From contig JAWQUS010000004.1 in assembly GCA_036365455.1 (NCBI GenBank), forward strand, positions 5,463,501 to 5,527,500: DNA of 64,000 nt. Reading direction: 5' to 3'. The notes under the pieces were generated by a model. That model was not told where the DNA came from, did no database searches, and worked only from the letters and a program-made list of their open reading frames with translations. This document shows positions 59,584 through 64,000 of this stretch, one piece after another (positions within the stretch are counted from its first letter, which is position 1; each line of letters begins with the position of its first letter). The stretch comes from Macrosoma leucophasiata (lineage: Eukaryota > Arthropoda > Insecta > Lepidoptera > Hedylidae). The translations under genes and the position numbers were made by a program.

Positions 59584-59876
59584 GAACAATTATGAGAGAA
59601 GAAAATATAACTAAATTTCAACAATAATATCGAATCGTCATGATCTTTGAAGTATACTTAAGCGATTAAACTTTAGCAACTATTTATGTAAAGATATAAT
59701 TCGATTTTAGTTAAATATTTTAATTTCCTTTCAATTTTCGAAATTCTTATTTTGTGTGTGAAAACATTTTTTAAATTTGTAAATTGAAATAGAAAAAAAA
59801 CGAACTAAATCAGCCGCCCCTTAAAATTTGCCGCTCTAGGCCTACTCAGCCTACTGGTAAATCCGCCACTGGGTGT

Positions 59877-60035
59877 TAAGGTATTATACCTCCGGGCCGG
59901 AAACAACAGGGCCTTACATTATCACCTGACCGGAACACGACAGTGCTGAATCACCGGAACCGCGTTAAGTAGATAAGGTAATGCAGTGGTGCCTACGCCC
60001 GCGAATCCCTTCACTTGGGCTCCATCACAAGTGAA
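59877..60035 (-). mobile_element. SINE-A, 5' half, diverged
   Basis: TAAGGTATTATACCTCCGGG, CCGGAAACAACAGGGCCTTA, GGAACACGACAGTGCTGAAT, GTGCCTACGCCCGCGAATCC, CACTTGGGCTCCATCACAAG. It starts directly at the hAT-3 border. Confidence 0.8.
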
Positions 60036-60591
60036 GAAAAAATTGTAAAAGTAGATGTGATTTTTTGAGGAAAATATTACGTTTCTGAATTTTGGTCCAT
60101 ATATTTATACATTTGGAAAGAATCGTCGTATGGGAAATAAAGGCTAAAATAATTTAATAAACAAAACAATTCTGCAACAAAAATATAGGTACTTCAGCAT
60201 TCCCAAATATTACAATCGCCATTCCATTCTCAATTCTCCCGATTTTCATTCAAAATGAAAATACAAACTTAAAATTGATCACGACATTACCACCCGACAG
60301 ACGTTAAGAGCGTTATAAAATGCAAAATGGCGGCGCGGGTGTTGACAATTGCACAAAACTCGAACCTACGTCGTTTCTAAGCTGAATTCGATTACGTTTT
60401 ATAGCGTTTGAGTTTCGTACAAGTTGTAAATACGAGCTCATGAGTTCAAATGTGTACTTTTGTGCAACACGTGAACTTTTATGCGATTGTTCGAACACTT
60501 TAAAGGAAGTTTTCTTTGTTCGTTTGATTATTCAAATGTAGAATGAGATTGAACAGATGAAAATAGAATTAAAGAAATCTCCGGAAATTCT
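60036..60591. other. Unassigned AT-rich DNA
   Basis: No gene or repeat recognised. Confidence 0.35.
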
Positions 60592-60750
60592 ACGTAACTT
60601 CACGCCTGTAATCCCCGAAGGGGTAGGAAGAGGTAAATGCATTCAAGCATACATGCAAACACCCACGACTCGCCGGTTACGTTTTTGGCCCATGTAACAG
60701 GTGGCAAACCTGCCTACCCCTTTGAGAATAACAGACGTGAAGCTACGTAC
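60592..60750 (-). mobile_element. SINE-B, truncated, with a repeated tip
   Basis: CGTAACTTCACGCCTGTAAT, CACCCACGACTCGCCGGTTA, AACAGGTGGCAAACC, then GCCTACCCCTTTGAGAATAA and CAGACGTGAAGCTACGTA, which is the reverse of the same 3' tip. The two ends therefore form an imperfect inverted repeat. Confidence 0.8.
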
Positions 60751-62054
60751 TTTAAACCCATTTTAAACATGACCATCTGAAATTATTAAGTACATTGCTA
60801 CAAATTAAGAACTTTTGAAATCGGTTATAAAAACTTTTTTGAAATCGATTTAAATTCAGTCCTTTGAATTGAGAACCAAAAAAAATGAAAATCCATGAAA
60901 ACAACGAAAAATAACTACTTATTTTTACTTTACATGAAAAAACATGTCAAGATTGCGAAAATATATCTCGCTTAAAACGTTGCGGGCTTTGTAATAAGGA
61001 AGGCAGCCATTTTTACGATCGGCGCATCAACGATCATAAGGATTATTGTTCCACATATTTCATTTTACAAATTTCACCGAACGCAGGGAGCGTTTAGGTG
61101 TTTTATTAAAAATTTTGTACGACGCGTATATGAAGCACGTGTATCCCATATTGGCACTTCGTTCTTTATGAGATAGGTATGTGAATTTACGTGGGTGCCA
61201 ATAAACAAATTTGTTGGATGTTTTTAAGAAGTCTCCACTAAACAAACTCTGTTCTTTCATATCAGCTAGAACTTCAGAAATTATAGGCAGGGGTAAGGGA
61301 AACCAAGCCTGACGTACCCTGGCCCTCCATAGGTATGAAGAATTGAAGACAGTGACGAATATGAAACCTGATGGAAAGTGGGCAACGTTACATTTGGACA
61401 GCAAGCAAATCGAAAGTATTAACTATTTACTAATACCAAGTATCGCAATATTTTATTTTTGTTAGCGTGAATATACGTTAGATATAACATAGATATACAA
61501 TTATTTTTTCCCTCTTTTTAAATTGTTTTAGGGTATTTTTTTTTTAGTTTCTACTTTTCATAAATTTTGATAATGTGCACAAATATCTAATTTCCAACAT
61601 ATCATTTTATCCGGAGGTGGGGACCTGGAGTCCTGAAATACAGGGTATCCTAGTTTAGGCTCCAGACTCCACTAAACTTTTATGACACAATTGATGTACA
61701 ATAGTAAGTAAGATTCAAAGTTTGTGGAGTAAATAATTTTTTTTTTTATTTATTATTATTATTTACATTTGCAAAACCAAGGAGACGCCAACGCGCTCCC
61801 AGCATTTTTTAATTTATTTATACTTCATTTCACCATTAATGCTATAAAGATTCTCTACCAGTCGCCGTTGTGGTAGAGTTCTTATAATTCTATAGATTAA
61901 GAATATTTCTAAACCATAGATACAATGTGTAGAAACAAATAATATGCTAACATGCATTTACATAATTATAATGAGCGGTTAATTATACAAGCGTAATTAA
62001 AATGCTTATATAATTATTTAACTTTATAATTTAATTATAATCTATTAATCTTCA
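60751..62054. other. Unassigned DNA with an orphan 114-codon frame
   Basis: The minus frame 61060-61404 is the longest frame here not explained by a repeat: it contains FVTVFNSSYLWRARVRQ, ISEVLADMKEQSLFSGDF and FVYWHPRKFTYLSHKE. I recognise no domain. There is no evidence for introns or a promoter. It may be a decayed exon or retroposon or chance. Confidence 0.35.
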
Positions 62055-62364
62055 ATCTACACAAATAAATAAAATTGGAGTGTCTGTTTATAATATTAAA
62101 ATAACCGCTTTTTACTAAATGCATATGTTTGTATACACGATACATATACCAAAACATTTTTTTTTGTCTGTCTGTCTGTTTGTCTTGTTTGGCTAATCTT
62201 GTGAACGGCTGGACGGATTTTGACGGGACTTTCACTCGCAGATAGCTGATATAATAAGGAGTAACATAGGCTACTTTTATACTAGCTGCGCCCATGACTT
62301 CGTCTGCGTAGATACTGAACAATCCTAAATTTTCACGCGGGCGAAGTCGCGGGCACAGCTAGTA
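62055..62364 (+). mobile_element. Hel-2 element
   Basis: ACACAAATAAATAAAATTGG, AGTGTCTGTTTATAATATT, AACCGCTTTTTACTAAATGC, GGCTGGACGGATTTTGACGG, GAAGTCGCGGGCACAGCTAG, TAG. Confidence 0.75.
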
Positions 62365-62399
62365 GTAAGTGAATGAGGTGAATTATTTAATTTATTTGA

Positions 62400-62548
62400 T
62401 GTAATCTGCTGTCTTATTGTCCCAAGTCCCAAGTCGTCCCAAACGACTGAACCGATTTGATATAAAGCTGACTTTGAGAAAGAACATAGACTACTTAGTT
62501 ATTTATAAAACGACATCCACGCGGGTGAAGCCGCGGGCAACAGCTAGT
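62400..62548 (+). mobile_element. Hel-3, truncated
   Basis: CCCAAACGACTGAACCGATT, GACTTTGAGAAAGAACATAG, ACATCCACGCGGGTGAAGCC, GCGGGCAACAGCTAGT. CCCAAGT is locally repeated at 62421-62437. Confidence 0.72.
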
Positions 62549-62555
62549 ATTATAA

Positions 62556-62745
62556 TACTCACAGCTCCACACTAGGTAAAAACCTGTGTCGTGTGGATGG
62601 GTATACATAGAACACGTACACAAACACCCAGACCCGAAAGAAATGTCTGTAGTCCATACAAATATTTGTCCCAGTACGGGGGTCGAACCCATGAGCCTCG
62701 GTTAAAACGATTGTCTCACACCGTTGGATCAACTGGCTCGTTAAC
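62556..62745 (-). mobile_element. SINE-D copy
   Basis: ACTCACAGCTCCACACTAGG, GTGTCGTGTGGATGGG, CACCCAGACCCGAAAGAAAT, reverse box B GGGGTCGAACCCATGAGCC, then CTCACACCGTTGGATCAAC. Confidence 0.84.
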
Positions 62746-62749
62746 GCAT

Positions 62750-62852
62750 AATGGCAACCCTTGACGCGTCCCACTGTTGGGCAGGAGTCTCTCCCGTTTT
62801 TGGGGGGAGGCCTGGAGCTTACTCCACCACGCTGCTCCAATTCGGGTTGGTT
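62750..62852 (-). mobile_element. SINE-5S, 3' part
   Basis: AATGGCAACCCTTGACGCG, CCCACTGTTGGGCAGGAGTC, GGGGGGAGGCCTGGAGC, CCACGCTGCTCCAATTCGGG. It abuts SINE-D without spacer and lacks the ATT tail. Confidence 0.8.
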
Positions 62853-62929
62853 GAGACAGACTACAACATAGGAGAAACTATAATTCACAAGTTATAATAC
62901 TTTTTTTTTTCATTTGTTATGCTATGCCA

Positions 62930-63890
62930 TACGAATATTCGAACTCAGGAAAAGGCAAAGGCTTTCCACTATACAGCCAAGTTCCGTTTTAATATCGGAA
63001 GAAGTACGCGTGGCGCATACAGATGCGGCATTACCGCGTCATTTCTACGCCATGGATCTGACGGGTATTCCGTGTTCTTATTTCAAAAATTCAACTCACT
63101 AGGTGTAGGTACAAATTTTATAAATGCTTTTCATGAAACTCATAATGTAGAGAGATTAATGGTATTCATATTGTACTGAAATAGTTGAAAATTTGAATCT
63201 GTCTGTTACCTATTCAATAATATAAAACTGTAAAAAAATTACGGATACATAATATATGTATCTTTTTCAGTCGCCCTAACTTGAAATATTCAAATGCAGG
63301 AAAAGGCAAAGGCTTTCCACTATACAGCCAAGTTCAATGTGGCAATGTGTGTTCAGTGTGGAGTGGCATTACCGCGTCACATAGAGCAATAAGGGCCACC
63401 GGCCGCGGCGGACTGGAGGGAAGTAGCCATAGCGTTTATTACCGATGCAAAACAGTCTGTCATTTTTTGCGGGGGGAAATGCATGCAACACACACGCACA
63501 CTACTAAAATTGTCTTTTACTACGAAACTCACACCTTGACATTAACAAAATACAGAAACAATTTCACGTTACATTAAAACATCTAGGCGACAGGTAAAGG
63601 CCCATTTGGGCTTGTACTTTGTCAGAGGGGAAAGCCTGCATATGGCTACTCCCCTCCTGTGTTGCTCTATGCCGCATTATTTCTACGCCATGGAGCTGAC
63701 GGTTATACCGTGTTCTTATTTCAAAAATTCAACTCACTAAGTGTACAAATTTTAATCATACACGGTTTTCATGAAACTGATACTGGGAGATGTAGAGAGA
63801 TTAATTTGCATACATATTAATACTGAAATTATTGAAAATGTGAATGTAAGTCTGTCCGTCACCTATTCAAGGTAACAACAAAAATATATG
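62930..63890 (+). repeat. 351-bp tandem duplication, second unit split by hAT-1
   Basis: CAGGAAAAGGCAAAGGCTTT at 62946 recurs at 63297. The unit continues with CCACTATACAGCCAAGTTC, GGCATTACCGCGTCA, TTTCTACGCCATGG, GACGG.TAT.CCGTGTTCTT, TTCAAAAATTCAACTCACTA, ATGAAACT, GTAGAGAGATTAAT and CACCTATTCAA in both units. Unit 1 about 62946-63296, unit 2 about 63297-63890 including the insert. Whether this is a satellite or part of a larger element continuing past the window is unknown. Confidence 0.82.
63380..63671 (+). mobile_element. hAT-1 copy 2
   Basis: CATAGAGCAATAAGGGCCAC at the left, CCTGTGTTGCTCTATG at the right. CCGCGTCA at 63372-63379 and CCGCATTA at 63672-63679 are an 8-bp duplication with two changes; the first tandem unit shows the empty form GCGTCATTTCTACGCC. 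The interior matches 29881-30198 in reverse (AGCGTTTATTACCGATG, AACAGTCTGTCATTTTTTGC) but without the second hairpin arm. Confidence 0.86.
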
Positions 63891-64000
63891 ATGATATCTA
63901 CCTTATATCTTTTATCGTGAACGAACAAAAACGAACACTCAAAACATTATCATCTTCATGGCAACAATAAACAAAAATTACTTATTAAGTATAGGTATAT

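Larger units (their letters stand above)
58012..59871. mobile_element. hAT-3 element with 8-bp target duplication
   Basis: GGTGTTAA at 58004-58011 and 59872-59879. Left end CAGTAGCGGATTTAC, right end in reverse CAGTGGCGGATTTACC. GCCGCCCC(T)TAAA-type sub-terminal blocks occur on both sides (about 58058 and 59812). No transposase is left: apart from the LINE insertion it holds only about 400 bases of AT-rich sequence. Confidence 0.88.

Noticed and set aside
1..64000. CRISPR array, prokaryotic operon or phage
   Set aside because: Repeats are dispersed, in both orientations and of eukaryotic retroposon or MITE type; no regular spacers, no ribosome-binding sites, no dense coding.

Overview
The window is AT-rich eukaryotic DNA, and almost everything recognisable in it is transposable-element sequence. 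The repeat set (an A-tailed SINE of the Metulj/Lep1 style, three tRNA-derived SINE families, Helitron-like pieces ending GCTAGT, RTE- and Jockey/CR1-like LINE tails, and MITEs starting CCCCCTTATTCATAAA) is what I know from moth and butterfly genomes, so a lepidopteran nuclear genome is the best guess; I cannot name the species. I find no intact host protein gene, no functional rRNA or tRNA gene, no prokaryotic gene and no CRISPR array. Most open frames are chance frames or fragments of repeats.

Working names used below. SINE-A: about 290 bp, starts ACTGGTGGTAGAGCTCC, ends CATTACATAAAA; about 40 copies or fragments here in two age classes. SINE-B: tRNA head plus a body ending CAGGCGTGAAGTTACGTAA. 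SINE-C: a tRNA-like block inside a longer unit with a tail block ending AAATAATATAAAAC. SINE-D: tRNA head followed by ATATTTGTATGGC. SINE-5S: a head derived from 5S rRNA and a tail of ATT repeats. Hel-1, Hel-2 and Hel-3: Helitron-like elements ending GGGTCAGCTAGT, GCGGGCACAGCTAGT and GCGGGCAACAGCTAGT. FR: a dispersed element that starts near GCGAGT..GGGTTCCGT, ends GGTACGGAACCCTAAAA and carries a GACA-rich tract. RepZ, RepD, RepP and RepR: dispersed repeats of unknown class. MITE-1 to MITE-5 and hAT-1 to hAT-3: short or defective DNA transposons.

Layout. 0-6.5 kb: SINE-A and SINE-B copies, a defective SINE-5S and a GC-rich LINE-like insert. 6.5-12.5 kb: FR, SINE-D, two MITE-2 copies, SINE-A pairs and two LINE 3' ends. 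12.9-14 kb: a LINE reverse transcriptase relic with one in-frame stop in the part read. 14.5-19.9 kb: SINE-A copies, a SINE-C dimer, a GC-rich island, and a hAT MITE inside FR. 20.4-23.5 kb: a THAP-like open frame next to a perfect 32-bp palindrome, nested Helitron/SINE-C, and a complete SINE-5S. 25.4-26.3 kb: a SINE-C inverted dimer with 211-bp arms inserted in RepR; the empty paralogue lies at 57.5 kb. 27-32.3 kb: LINE fragments, SINE insertions with target duplications, a hAT element and a 9-bp minisatellite. 33-47 kb: mostly Helitron-like and RepZ pieces, a TA microsatellite and a 149-codon LINE C-terminal frame. 47-57 kb: nested MITEs, LINE tails and many SINE-A copies. 57-60 kb: RepR interrupted by one insertion, next to a hAT element that carries an RT-less LINE; both the hAT and the LINE have clean target duplications. 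62-64 kb: SINE-D, SINE-5S and Helitron ends, then a 351-bp tandem duplication whose second unit holds another hAT-1 copy.

The parts do not form a pathway. The window reads as a layered record of insertions, and the most informative signals are events whose target-site duplications or empty sites can be read directly.
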